A stretch of DNA of 64,000 bases. It comes from Desulfofustis sp964433645 (GTDB lineage: Bacteria > Desulfobacterota > Desulfobulbia > Desulfobulbales > Desulfocapsaceae). The notes below the pieces were generated by a model. It saw only the letters and a program-made list of their open reading frames with translations. It was not told the origin of the DNA and searched no databases. The DNA lies in NCBI GenBank assembly GCA_964433645.1, contig CAYSSK010000004.1:1-64000 (forward strand), in the 5' to 3' direction. The number at the start of each line of letters is the position of its first letter. Position 1 is the stretch's first letter. Made by a program: the position numbers and the translations under genes. Positions 1 to 8,662 of this stretch are shown piece by piece.

Positions 1-1919
1 GGTCTGTCGCATTGGCCGGAAAATGTTGCCTGAAAACCTGCTGAGCTGGGTACATGATGCAAATATATATTTTCAGACTCACCCTCTGACTTGCTCGCAA
101 TCCAATTTTTCTTGTTGGACCAGAATTGATTGTCAAACTTGAGGTTATCAACCATATTTATGGTATGAACTATCTCTCCGGTTTGCCGTGCAAAAATAAA
201 CAATTTTTTATGGCTTGAATCGTTAACGGTAATGAGATTTCCGCTGGGGGATATGCTTGCCGAACAACCGGACGATATTGTCCTACGGTCTCCGTTGTCT
301 ACATTTATTACCCTCACCCGATACCCTAAACGACCTTTTTCTGTAACCGCAAGAAATTTGCCATTATGTGAGATATCGAGTTCAAAAAATTCGTTTCCGT
401 TGGCTAACACACTAATCTCGCCAGTAGTAACATTAACCATCTCAATCTTGTCGCGATTGGTATAGAGTACATTTTGCCCATTTGGATGAAAGCACACCGC
501 TTTCCCTTCTGATGTGCCGGCCAGTTGGCGCTTGTTTTTTCCATCGGCGTTCATCAGCATAATTTTATTGCCATCCACATATGTGATCTTTTTACCATCC
601 ATCGACCAGCGAGGAGCTGTACCTGAATCGCTGAGCTTAATCTCTTTTTTTTCGCCGATTCTAACTGTAAAAATTCCATCAGATCGTTGATAGACCAATT
701 TCCCCGCAGGTGGTTGAGAGACAGTACTATGCACGGTCTTTTTCGTTTGATCAAGGGCTGCTGCATTGTCAGAATTGTTTATGCTCGTCTCCAGAAAAAT
801 CAAAAGGCAGAACAGTGGCAATACAAGTAGAAGAATAGAATATTTATAGAATTGCAGTCCTTTCAAATTTTGTTGTATTCGATTTGAGGCGGTGTCCTTC
901 TTTGATCGCCAGGATATAAGGAGGAAAATAAGTGCCAAGGCACCAATTGAGTAACCATACAATTGGGTTAGCAGATGGTGAGAAATACTGGTAAGCGCCG
1001 AGAGTTTTTCTGATTTACCAAGAATCTGGAAGACAAAGATCCAGGCTCCTTCGTAAGCGCCAAATCCTGCTATTCCTGAAATCGGCAGGCTAGCTGCGAA
1101 TTCTGCCGCCACTAATCCAAAAAACACATGGGAAAGAGGAAATTCTGCAGGCAGATAACCAAGTGGAACCACTAGTGCAAGCAATAAAACATACAGAGCG
1201 AGATACTTGCAGATCCGCACGCCGAAAGACAGCACCAATATGCGAAACAGGAGTCCGCTCTTCTGGATAAGCAGAAGCTCTTTGCACAGAGCCTGGACTG
1301 CCTTTTGTAATCGTATCAGCATCCATGATGGTGCAAGACGATATTTGGAGAGGACGGTATGACTAAAAGATAACGTTGGGGGCAACAAGAAAATGAAGCA
1401 GCCGCTTAAGACTGCAAGTAACAGACCGGCAAAAATCAGGATCTCCGGATGACTGGAGAGGCCGGCAGCTGACAGCGAGGCTACTGCAATAAGAACACCG
1501 AGGGCACATATGTCGAAGATAAAGCTATAGGCGAAACTTGCGGAAGCGCTCCCCCACGAAACTCCCAGCCTTGAGCGAGCCAAAAAAATGTAGATTAATG
1601 TCCCAAGCCGTGCCGGTATAATATCTGAGAAAAAATTCCTTACCAAAGTAATAAGGAACATAGCCGCTTTATTCGTTTCGTATCCGGCTATTCGCAATAA
1701 AAGTATATAACGCCAACAGCGGAATATGGACATTGTTATTGAAAACACAACAAACACTGCGACACCTTTGAGCGATATCCGGCTGACAATATCTTTTAGA
1801 TCCTGCAAAGAAATTATCCGTTGCAGATAGACAAACACAGCGACCGACACGGCAACAGAGAGAACGTAAAAAAGTATTTGCGTCGGTGAAAAATATTTTC
1901 GAAATCTGCGGAAAGGCAT
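1..1919 (-). CDS. Flippase-like (LPG synthase TM domain) protein fused to a WD40/TolB-like beta-propeller, 3' end outside window
   Basis: The minus strand stays open from an ATG at 1919 to the window edge (about 639 codons), so the C-terminus is missing. Residues 1 to about 340 hold 7-8 hydrophobic segments of the UPF0104 / lysylphosphatidylglycerol-synthase membrane family (a stretch near residue 95 reads RNFFSDIIPARLG; a glycine-rich GIAGFGAYEGAW follows later), also found in lipid-linked sugar loci. A last TM near residue 365 leads to a domain with repeated blades such as APRWSMDGKKITYVDG and CFHPNGQNVLYT, typical of PD40/TolB propellers. I checked that both halves share one frame. The propeller probably faces the periplasm. 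It is the last visible gene of a minus-strand polysaccharide series. Function is unknown; transport or modification of a lipid-linked glycan is inferred. Confidence 0.75.
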   Translation of the reverse strand, partial: MPFRRFRKYFSPTQILFYVLSVAVSVAVFVYLQRIISLQDLKDIVSRISLKGVAVFVVFSITMSIFRCWRYILLLRIAGYETNKAAMFLITLVRNFFSDIIPARLGTLIYIFLARSRLGVSWGSASASFAYSFIFDICALGVLIAVASLSAAGLSSHPEILIFAGLLLAVLSGCFIFLLPPTLSFSHTVLSKYRLAPSWMLIRLQKAVQALCKELLLIQKSGLLFRILVLSFGVRICKYLALYVLLLALVVPLGYLPAEFPLSHVFFGLVAAEFAASLPISGIAGFGAYEGAWIFVFQILGKSEKLSALTSISHHLLTQLYGYSIGALALIFLLISWRSKKDTASNRIQQNLKGLQFYKYSILLLVLPLFCLLIFLETSINNSDNAAALDQTKKTVHSTVSQPPAGKLVYQRSDGIFTVRIGEKKEIKLSDSGTAPRWSMDGKKITYVDGNKIMLMNADGKNKRQLAGTSEGKAVCFHPNGQNVLYTNRDKIEMVNVTTGEISVLANGNEFFELDISHNGKFLAVTEKGRLGYRVRVINVDNGDRRTISSGCSASISPSGNLITVNDSSHKKLFIFARQTGEIVHTINMVDNLKFDNQFWSNKKNWIASKSEGESENIYLHHVPSSAGFQATFSGQCDR

Positions 1920-2049
1920 ATCACTTTTCAGGTTTTACATGGGCCATGAACATGGAGAAGAAACAGATTGAACACATTTCTACTCTACCATGTATTCAAT
2001 ATCGGGGGGGATAAATCTTTATCTTCATTGTGCAGTAGGAATGCGGCAA

Positions 2050-3096
2050 TTATTTATCCCCACTGCTATTATAGCACCGCAACGCGTCGAGGTTTTTCCT
2101 CTCCGAGAACGCCACGTAACCATCGGGGTCGGCATAACCGATGGCGATAAACATGATGCCCCGCTCATAAGGAGGTAAGCCTGCGGCCTTTTCAAAAGCC
2201 CGATCACGCGAATCTATCTCCGCCCAATTCAATGGGCAGGAAGCCAGCCCCACCGTTTCCAGGGCAAGCATGAACAGCATGGCGGAGAGGCAGCCATCAA
2301 CATATATGCTGTGGCGGTCACGCTCGTAGGAATAGGCGGAAAGATCGCCGGTCAACGCACAGATCATGGGAATGTTATCCGCAAAACCTGCCGTCCCCAA
2401 CGGCATCTCCGCCATGGTGCGCAACAGTGGTTCTTCGTCATAAAGGCGGTAGCGCATGGGTTGCCGGTTGCACGAACTTGGCGACAAGGCCGCGATGGCC
2501 AAGGCCTGATCCACCAGCTCACGCGGTACCGTTTTGGAAAGGAAGGTCCGAACCGATTTACGCTGACGAACCAGCTTCTCGAAATCTTCCAGGGTCACCG
2601 GTGACGAAATCTTGCCTCGTTTGTAATGTGACGATGTACCTTCTCTGCGGTTAAGCCTTTTAAAGGATTCCCGGGCTGTATCCACCAGCGGATGGCTTTG
2701 CACCGCTTCGAAATAGCGATGCAGAACGTCGGTGGCCCAATCGATCTCGCGGGGCAAAGTTCTTTCGTCGCAGGCGTTGAGGCATCGCTCGTAATAATCA
2801 ATGGTCTCGCCGATGTATTCCAATGCGAAAACCGGGCGACGATTGGGCAGGACCAAGCCTTTTTCGATACGATGAACATTTCTGCGCAGAAGAAAAAATG
2901 AGGCGTCGCCCTTCACATCTTTTAGATGACTGAGCAAACCTGCTACCACTGCTCGCTGTTCTCTCCGATAGGAAGAAATAAAAACATAGTACAACGAGCT
3001 CAGCAGCCCAGAAAACGAAAGTATTCTGAGTATGGCATACTTTATCCACACATACGATGCCTTCGCGAAAATCCACCCCTTTACCTTTAATTCCAT
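2050..3096 (-). CDS. Nitroreductase-family protein with N-terminal extension
   Basis: 348 residues. The C-terminal 200 residues are a nitroreductase-type FMN domain: RKSVRTFLSKTVP opens it, ALSPSSCNRQPMRYR is the usual FMN/substrate segment, and GLASCPLNW and MFIAIGYADPDGY follow at the end. The first 150 residues are not part of the ordinary nitroreductase fold; they begin with a hydrophobic segment (about 18-40) and continue as a charged helical region. Such proteins occur in exopolysaccharide clusters with pyruvyl transferases and FrhB-type reductases, both present here, so a redox step on a glycan or its lipid carrier is plausible but not shown. It is followed 130 bp later by the propeller fusion gene. 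Confidence 0.8.
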   Translation of the reverse strand: MELKVKGWIFAKASYVWIKYAILRILSFSGLLSSLYYVFISSYRREQRAVVAGLLSHLKDVKGDASFFLLRRNVHRIEKGLVLPNRRPVFALEYIGETIDYYERCLNACDERTLPREIDWATDVLHRYFEAVQSHPLVDTARESFKRLNRREGTSSHYKRGKISSPVTLEDFEKLVRQRKSVRTFLSKTVPRELVDQALAIAALSPSSCNRQPMRYRLYDEEPLLRTMAEMPLGTAGFADNIPMICALTGDLSAYSYERDRHSIYVDGCLSAMLFMLALETVGLASCPLNWAEIDSRDRAFEKAAGLPPYERGIMFIAIGYADPDGYVAFSERKNLDALRCYNSSGDK

Positions 3097-3222
3097 ATTC
3101 CACTTCTGCCCTTGTTGCTGTTCATCATATAGGCACTCATTCTGTACGCCCTAAAAATATCGATTGGCCAACCGCGTTTCATCAATATCCTCCTTCTGCT
3201 AAAACGCAATACCATAATAGCT

Positions 3223-3849
3223 CTATTCAAAATATCTTTTCCGCAGTACTTTTGCAGGATTGCCAATTGCCACTACATAATCCGGCAGATCGGTGCTTAC
3301 TGCTGAATGAGCACCTACTATAGTACCCTTGCTAATATGCACTCCATCTGCAATTTTTGCTCGCACACCAATCCAACAGCCGCTGTCTATTTGCGTTGTC
3401 TTCCTTTTCAAGGAATTTTCACTCCTCCGACGTTGCTTTTTTTCGTCGTGGCACTGTTCTCCAATTTCGCAAAACGCAGCGATCAAGACATCATTTTCTA
3501 TCACAATATCTGCATTGGATCGGACAACACACCCACTTCCCAGATTTGTCCCAGATTTAATAGTGATGCTACCGTTGGTCAACGTAAGAGTTGTGCCGGC
3601 TCCTATGAAAACGTTATCCGCAATTTGCAGACCAGAGTCCGAGTTTCCCCCTACATCACCGTACAAGCCCGCATAATCATTTACTATAACTCCTGAGCCA
3701 AGGGAGATTTTCTCTCTTCCATTGCATATATCAACAAAACGTCCAAACAAGACATCACGACCGCATTTCTTCAGATATCTTGGGTACAATTTTTGCCTCA
3801 GAAGCAAACCTACAATCCCGGGACACCAACGTAAAAAAGTATATAGCAC
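3223..3849 (-). CDS. Hexapeptide-repeat (left-handed beta-helix) acyltransferase
   Basis: 208 residues with hexapeptide-type turns from about residue 50 (ISLGSGVIVNDYAGLYG, IADNVFIGAGTTLTL, VIENDVLIAAFCEIG) and the canonical C-terminal coil SGCWIGVRAKIADGVHIS...TIVGAHSAVSTDLPDYVVAIGNPAKVLRKR, as in the LbH acyltransferases that O-acetylate surface sugars (WbbJ/CysE-like fold). The probable catalytic His lies in GEQCHDEKK near residue 134. The first about 25 residues are hydrophobic and may hold it at the membrane. It sits 35 bp downstream of another acyltransferase on the same strand. The acyl donor (probably acetyl-CoA) and acceptor sugar cannot be read from the sequence. Confidence 0.85.
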   Translation of the reverse strand: MLYTFLRWCPGIVGLLLRQKLYPRYLKKCGRDVLFGRFVDICNGREKISLGSGVIVNDYAGLYGDVGGNSDSGLQIADNVFIGAGTTLTLTNGSITIKSGTNLGSGCVVRSNADIVIENDVLIAAFCEIGEQCHDEKKQRRRSENSLKRKTTQIDSGCWIGVRAKIADGVHISKGTIVGAHSAVSTDLPDYVVAIGNPAKVLRKRYFE

Positions 3850-3884
3850 AATGCAACTCTTCTTTTTAGCCTTCTTCGTGATTG

Positions 3885-4637
3885 CTAAACGTCATTTACA
3901 ATAGAGTGCCCTTTTATTATTTTGGCGGGAATTCCTGAAGCAACACACTCACTGGGAATATCACGATTCACATAGGAATTGTCTTCAATAACCGCAGAGA
4001 ATCCAATTTGGACGCCATCCAAAATTGTAACCTTTTTGCCAACAACAACGGAGTCTCCTATACTGGTCGGGCCATTGCATGTTATCGGCTGAGCTATGAT
4101 AGGTTTGTTGGGATCGTTAGTTTCATGTCCAGCGCCGACAATACAGCACTCCTCCCCAATTTTGGTATCACTTCCTATGGTGAGCCCCTTGAGAGAGCCA
4201 AGCCGGCAATAATTGCCGATTATTGTTCCAGAACCGATGTTCATTTCACCGCCGGCACAATTTAATATGGTACGTTTCCCGATACTGCTATAGCTTCCCA
4301 CTACCAAGGTGTTTTTTCCAGGTTTCACATCTAGGCTTACATCGCTACCTATCTCAACGAAATTACCAATAAACATTCGTTTACCGTTACGAATGCAACA
4401 ATTGGCTCCCATACGAACTGATCTTCCCATTTTACCCATAAGAATCCTTAGTATCCATTTTCTTAAAAAAACCCCTGGAAACGACTTCATCGGTATGACA
4501 AAAAAACATATCATTTCATGGAACAGCAACATAACATTGCCGCCATCACCAACCATGCTGGCACGGTACTTTGCCAATTTATCGGGCGTATCAACCAACT
4601 GCAGCGGGATGTTCTTTCTCCCCCCTCCTACACTCAT
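3885..4637 (-). CDS. Hexapeptide-repeat acyltransferase, intact member of a paralogous pair
   Basis: 250 residues. Left-handed beta-helix coils run from about residue 80 to 240 (MGANCCIRNGKRMFIGNFVEIG, VVGSYSSIGKRTILN, MNIGSGTIIGNYCRLG), with a catalytic-type His in VGAGHETNDPNKP and the closing AVIEDNSYVNRDIPSECVASGIPAKIIKG. The N-terminal 60 residues contain a hydrophobic stretch, MLLFHEMICFFVIP. A broken paralogue with the same N-terminal 105 residues lies at 21.5 kb, so this gene was duplicated within the locus. It probably acylates a sugar of the surface polymer. Neighbours on both sides, a flippase-like protein and another acyltransferase, support a role in polymer building. Confidence 0.85.
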   Translation of the reverse strand: MSVGGGRKNIPLQLVDTPDKLAKYRASMVGDGGNVMLLFHEMICFFVIPMKSFPGVFLRKWILRILMGKMGRSVRMGANCCIRNGKRMFIGNFVEIGSDVSLDVKPGKNTLVVGSYSSIGKRTILNCAGGEMNIGSGTIIGNYCRLGSLKGLTIGSDTKIGEECCIVGAGHETNDPNKPIIAQPITCNGPTSIGDSVVVGKKVTILDGVQIGFSAVIEDNSYVNRDIPSECVASGIPAKIIKGHSIVNDV

Positions 4638-4684
4638 ACAACCAACCTCAAGGATGAGAAAAACTTATAAAGATACTACACTAT

Positions 4685-5761
4685 TTATGGCTTTTGGAGT
4701 TTTTCAAGTTCCTCATTGCCATACTTTACACCAGAGTAAGAAATATAGGAAAGATACCCCACTCCACCGATTGTCATCATCTTAAGACGCAACAATAACC
4801 CCATTGCCAGGGTCTCTGCACCTGGTATGCCAATGAACAGGAAGTAACAAACAAACACGGATTCAAAAAAACCAAGATTTCCCAACAGGGTAACAGGTAT
4901 TTGTGCCACAAAAAGTGCCGTTGGAACTATTGCACAAATTTTAAGAAAATCGACAGAAACTCCAAATGCCAGAAAGGCCACATAGACGTTAAGCAATGTT
5001 AAAAAATAAAAGAGAATTGTTACAAAAATGATGCGCCAAAATACCGACCTATCTTTTTGAATAGTTTTAACGGCAACGCGTAATTCAAAATCAAGCTTTT
5101 CCAACCGATTATGAATCTTACGACAATAACTTTCGAATCTTTTTATCAATAAGGAAAACGTTGATAGATTAGCAAATGAGGTGCTTTTATAAGACCACAA
5201 AAAAAATATCCTGACAATACGGGCGGGCAAATCAAGGGGGTTTTGCACCCGCCAGATCCAAATAATGATGCTTATCAAAAAAAAAGCCCCAACACTTGGG
5301 ATAAAAAAATATGAAAGCGCGTAAAGATTATTTTGCAACATTGGAGTGAAAAGAACCAGGAAAAACAGCAAAAAAACGCCGGAAAAACGTTCTATAAAAA
5401 TGGCAATGGCTGAAAATGATTGGTTGTTTATCAGCTTACCACTATAATACGATCTCACTACGTCTCCACCAACGGTGGATGGCAATAAGTTCGAAAACAA
5501 ATAACCGATAAGATATATCCTTATTAGCTTTAAAAATGGAATCTCCTCTGCTTTCAGATTTAATATTATTTTCCACTTCAGACAACTCACAATTATCATA
5601 AGGGGAATTAAAGCAAAAGAAAGAAAAAAATAAAAATAATTAATATCTTTGAATATTTCGAGTAATTCATCGGTTTGCACAAAGGAAAACAGCACCCAGA
5701 AAAAAGCAACACTGATCACTCCTTTTATGAGCAGTTTAAATTTAGAATTGGCTTTCTTCAT
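4685..5761 (-). CDS. Flippase-like membrane protein (lysylphosphatidylglycerol synthase TM family, UPF0104)
   Basis: 358 residues with about eight transmembrane helices. Family hallmarks visible are the loop YLIGYLFSNLLPSTVGGDVVRSYY around residues 85-110 and PVTLLGNLGFFESVFVCYF near 295. Members are integral proteins often coded next to glycosyltransferases, and some are thought to move lipid-linked sugars across the inner membrane. It lacks the soluble aminoacyl-transferase domain of MprF and also lacks the propeller of the gene at 1-1919, so the locus holds two versions of the same membrane domain. It shares strand and close spacing with the acyltransferase downstream. Confidence 0.8.
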   Translation of the reverse strand: MKKANSKFKLLIKGVISVAFFWVLFSFVQTDELLEIFKDINYFYFFLSFALIPLMIIVSCLKWKIILNLKAEEIPFLKLIRIYLIGYLFSNLLPSTVGGDVVRSYYSGKLINNQSFSAIAIFIERFSGVFLLFFLVLFTPMLQNNLYALSYFFIPSVGAFFLISIIIWIWRVQNPLDLPARIVRIFFLWSYKSTSFANLSTFSLLIKRFESYCRKIHNRLEKLDFELRVAVKTIQKDRSVFWRIIFVTILFYFLTLLNVYVAFLAFGVSVDFLKICAIVPTALFVAQIPVTLLGNLGFFESVFVCYFLFIGIPGAETLAMGLLLRLKMMTIGGVGYLSYISYSGVKYGNEELEKLQKP

Positions 5762-5875
5762 TCACTCATCTCTATTCCAATTGCTAAGACCCAAAGAAAC
5801 TTTTCTATCCTGGAGATTATCACGTTCAGTAACTGCGATGTGATTGGAAAAACTGATGGTGTCTGCCTTCGTGGG

Positions 5876-7063
5876 CTAGAGTTCATCGAGGATCGTTGAG
5901 ACATGATCCACGCTTGATCGAGCCTTCTGTTTTTCTCTATCGACAGCCGGCTTCATTTGCTCTCGCAGTGTTTCTCTATTTTCCCAGGCATGTATAATTT
6001 TTGTGAGTAAGTGCTCCACCGTTACGTCGTTAAAGGTGATCGTCCAGTCCTCCATACCGATTGTTTTGAGAAAACCCGCGCTTTTAGGGTAAGCGTTGAT
6101 GTTGACCATGGGTGTGTTGACGGCGGCACAGAAGATAAGCGTATGCGTTCTCATACCTGCATGTACGGCTACCTTGCTCAAGAGTCCGCTTAACTCCTGG
6201 AAGGTGTAATCACAATTCCCGACAATTTTTATGCGTTCCTGGTGGCTGCTGTTCTGGACGCATTCACGGGTGATTTTCATATCCATTATCTGGCTGACTG
6301 TAAAGAGAATATCAACTCCCAAACGGGTTATCAATTGATCAGCCACCGTGGCGATTATACGACAGAATTCTTCCCGCTTCATACTGCCTTGTTGATTGAA
6401 GTCATCTATGTAGGCGTTGACATTAAGGCCGATGGTACCCTTGTCATTTGTGAATAACTGCTCTTGCCCAATGATTTCATCCAGCCTGGTCTGCGAAGGA
6501 GGAGTGGTATTCAAGGCGCAGTCCGCATGTACTCGTATTTCCTGTTGGTTAAAGCCCAATCGTTCGACAAGCTCTCTGGTACTGTCATCTCGAGTGATGA
6601 CAAGGGGGGAGACGTCGAGCACTTTCCCCAGCGCACGAATTCCAGCCTGGCGCTCGATAGGCCCTATACTGGCATTATAGAGGATTATGGGGATATTCTT
6701 CTTCTTGCAGAAGGGACTGAACAGGGAAATAGCATTGAGGTTGTTGACAAAAGGATTGTAGAACTTCCGGTCAAAGAGAATATTGTCGACGATGAGAATC
6801 ATCTGGGTGTCGGTCATGGCTTTGTACATCGGCCAACCAAGATTTTTCATGGCCAAATTCCAGGGAAGCAAACCGATGGGCTCTACACGGTGATGGCCGA
6901 AGTTCTTTTTTATAAAGGAGGGATTGAGGGTCGGAATTTTAAAGTGGATGTCATTTCGGCGAAGAGCAAAATCATCGAGCAGGTTGCCTAATATTGCATT
7001 GTCACCGGCATTACGGCCGGAGTTGTTGCCGAGGATCGTGAGAGTTTTCATATATGTATTCAA
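5876..7063 (-). CDS. Polysaccharide pyruvyl transferase family protein
   Basis: 395 residues. The start TILGNNSGRNAGDNAILGNLLDDF is typical of the family, which transfers pyruvate from phosphoenolpyruvate to sugars as a ketal, or acts in related glycan modification. Further features are ITRDDSTRELVERLGF, HADCALNTTPP and, near the C-terminus, VAVHAGMRTHTLIFCAAVNTPMVNINAYPKSAGFL, matching the PS_pyruv_trans segment containing R/H-type substrate-binding residues. A second ATG four codons inside (7051) is also possible. It precedes the flippase-like gene in the same direction. FrhB-type reductases, such as the one at 20.1 kb, often share clusters with this family. Confidence 0.85.
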   Translation of the reverse strand: MNTYMKTLTILGNNSGRNAGDNAILGNLLDDFALRRNDIHFKIPTLNPSFIKKNFGHHRVEPIGLLPWNLAMKNLGWPMYKAMTDTQMILIVDNILFDRKFYNPFVNNLNAISLFSPFCKKKNIPIILYNASIGPIERQAGIRALGKVLDVSPLVITRDDSTRELVERLGFNQQEIRVHADCALNTTPPSQTRLDEIIGQEQLFTNDKGTIGLNVNAYIDDFNQQGSMKREEFCRIIATVADQLITRLGVDILFTVSQIMDMKITRECVQNSSHQERIKIVGNCDYTFQELSGLLSKVAVHAGMRTHTLIFCAAVNTPMVNINAYPKSAGFLKTIGMEDWTITFNDVTVEHLLTKIIHAWENRETLREQMKPAVDREKQKARSSVDHVSTILDEL

Positions 7064-7317
7064 TGTAAAAGATGGAAGCGGATAAGTGACAACGCCTTGA
7101 TGTCCCCGCTACGCGGGAACATCGCCCAGGATCAGGAGGGCGCCGCTGCTTCGAAATTCTGGGTATTCGACACCATGAAGACATCAAACGGATTCAGTCA
7201 GACGCATACTACGCGCTCCTGATCCCGGGCTTTTTAGCTAGAACCGGATGTCTCTATATTGTTTGTCTGCTTTCTACGCCGGAATGAGTCGTCGGTTGGG
7301 GGCTGATTTGAGTCACT
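7064..7317. other. Intergenic stretch with a 19-bp inverted repeat
   Basis: No gene is seen. It contains near-perfect 19-bp arms GCCCAGGATCAGGAGGGCG (7124-7142) and CGCGCTCCTGATCCCGGGC (7212-7230): 17 of 19 positions pair, enclosing 69 bp. The roughly 107-bp unit could be a small non-autonomous element or a large mRNA hairpin between two minus-strand genes. No poly-T tract makes it an obvious terminator. Confidence 0.6.
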
Positions 7318-8340
7318 CTACTTTTTCATTAAACCTTTTTCAACATACCAATCAGCGGTCTGAATAATACCTTCTTTATTGGAATAGCGAGGTACATACC
7401 CTAAGGTATTGCGCATCTTGCTTACATCGAAGTCCCGATCTTTAGAGTAGAAGGCCACTCGGCGACGATAAAGAGGAGGTTCAATTTTTAAGGGTTGACA
7501 GATCTTCTCGCATATATCGGCCAGGAGAAAAAAAGGACCAATCGGTAATCGCACGATTCGGGTTTTCCTCCCAAAATGTTGCGAAATGATTCCGGCGAGT
7601 TCTGCAATGGGAATTGGTTCATCGCCGCCGATGACAAACTCCTCACCTTGTGCCTCGGGGTGGGTTGCGGCGACAAGCATAGCGTTCGTCAAGTCATCCA
7701 CGTGGACCAGATGATACATGCATTTGCCCTTTCCCAGGAGTGGGAAGAAGGGCTGAGTGGCCATCTTAAAGAGCTTGAGCAGTCGTCTGTCACCTGGGCC
7801 ATATATTGCCGCGGGACGGATAATCGTATAGTTGATGTCGTTTTTCTGCGCATACTCCTTGAGCCAGAGTTCAGCTTCCAACTTGGTGCGTTGGTAAGCG
7901 TCACCCGGTGAAAATGGCGTCTCTTCGGTGGCCGGAGGGTTTTCAATATGACCATGTACTCCGAAGGTGGAGACATGTATGAGCCTCTTGAAACCGGGAA
8001 CTGAAAGGATTTTTTCAGCGATTAACTGGGTGCTTTTCACATGCACGTTCCAGTAATCGCGCTCGCTGCTTTTTGCTTCCCGGAAGGCGGCGGCAACGTG
8101 AAATACATATTCCTGTGCCTGCATCGCTTCATGTATTACCGAATCATCAAAGACGTCTCCACGAAACCAGGTGATCGGGAGGCCTTCAAAAGGTTCAAGA
8201 TTGGATGTAGCGCGGGCGACAGCGCTGACATCCAAGCCGGCATCGACCAGCTTCTTGGTCAAAACAATGCCGGTGAATCCCGTCGCACCTGTAACAAGAA
8301 CCCGGGTGTTTTTTGGGATTTTGCATATTTGATCTGTCAT
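7318..8340 (-). CDS. NAD-dependent epimerase/dehydratase (extended SDR)
   Basis: 340 residues. The Rossmann motif VLVTGATGFTGIVLTKKL is at residues 15-32 (TGxxGxxG pattern), the active-site Ser/Thr lies in LIHVSTFGVHG near 133, and the catalytic YxxxK is YQRTK near 158. This is the extended SDR fold acting on nucleotide sugars or related ketones; the exact substrate is unclear because specificity residues are not diagnostic. The gene lies between a pyruvyl transferase and a glycosyltransferase on the same strand, so it likely supplies a modified sugar. An AAGGA sequence about 12 bases before the ATG supports the start. Confidence 0.85.
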   Translation of the reverse strand: MTDQICKIPKNTRVLVTGATGFTGIVLTKKLVDAGLDVSAVARATSNLEPFEGLPITWFRGDVFDDSVIHEAMQAQEYVFHVAAAFREAKSSERDYWNVHVKSTQLIAEKILSVPGFKRLIHVSTFGVHGHIENPPATEETPFSPGDAYQRTKLEAELWLKEYAQKNDINYTIIRPAAIYGPGDRRLLKLFKMATQPFFPLLGKGKCMYHLVHVDDLTNAMLVAATHPEAQGEEFVIGGDEPIPIAELAGIISQHFGRKTRIVRLPIGPFFLLADICEKICQPLKIEPPLYRRRVAFYSKDRDFDVSKMRNTLGYVPRYSNKEGIIQTADWYVEKGLMKK

Positions 8341-8662
8341 ATCGATTGATGCTTCCTTGGAGAGATTTGCGTTGAATCTTGGATCCGGTCAAGATATCAC
8401 CTTGAGCTGTGATACCTGCGATGCTGGAGAAAGGCACACCTACTAAAGGATCTGAGAGAACGCACCTATCTTTTTTTATAAAGTCATTATAGGACAATCA
8501 TCGTCTACCTTCGTCAATGACCAGGATGTAGCCGACCAACTTTATAACACGTTTCCGGTAAGTCTTAAACAAGAAAAAGCGGGACGCTATGTTACGACGA
8601 AAACGCAAGAGATAAGCATTCACAGCAGGATATCAGCCAGCTGTCATCAGCATTCGTTACCG
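8341..8662. other. Intergenic region, 322 bp
   Basis: Only short overlapping frames are present, none resembling a protein. It should contain the leader of the minus-strand epimerase; I could not pick out a convincing promoter or terminator. Confidence 0.5.
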
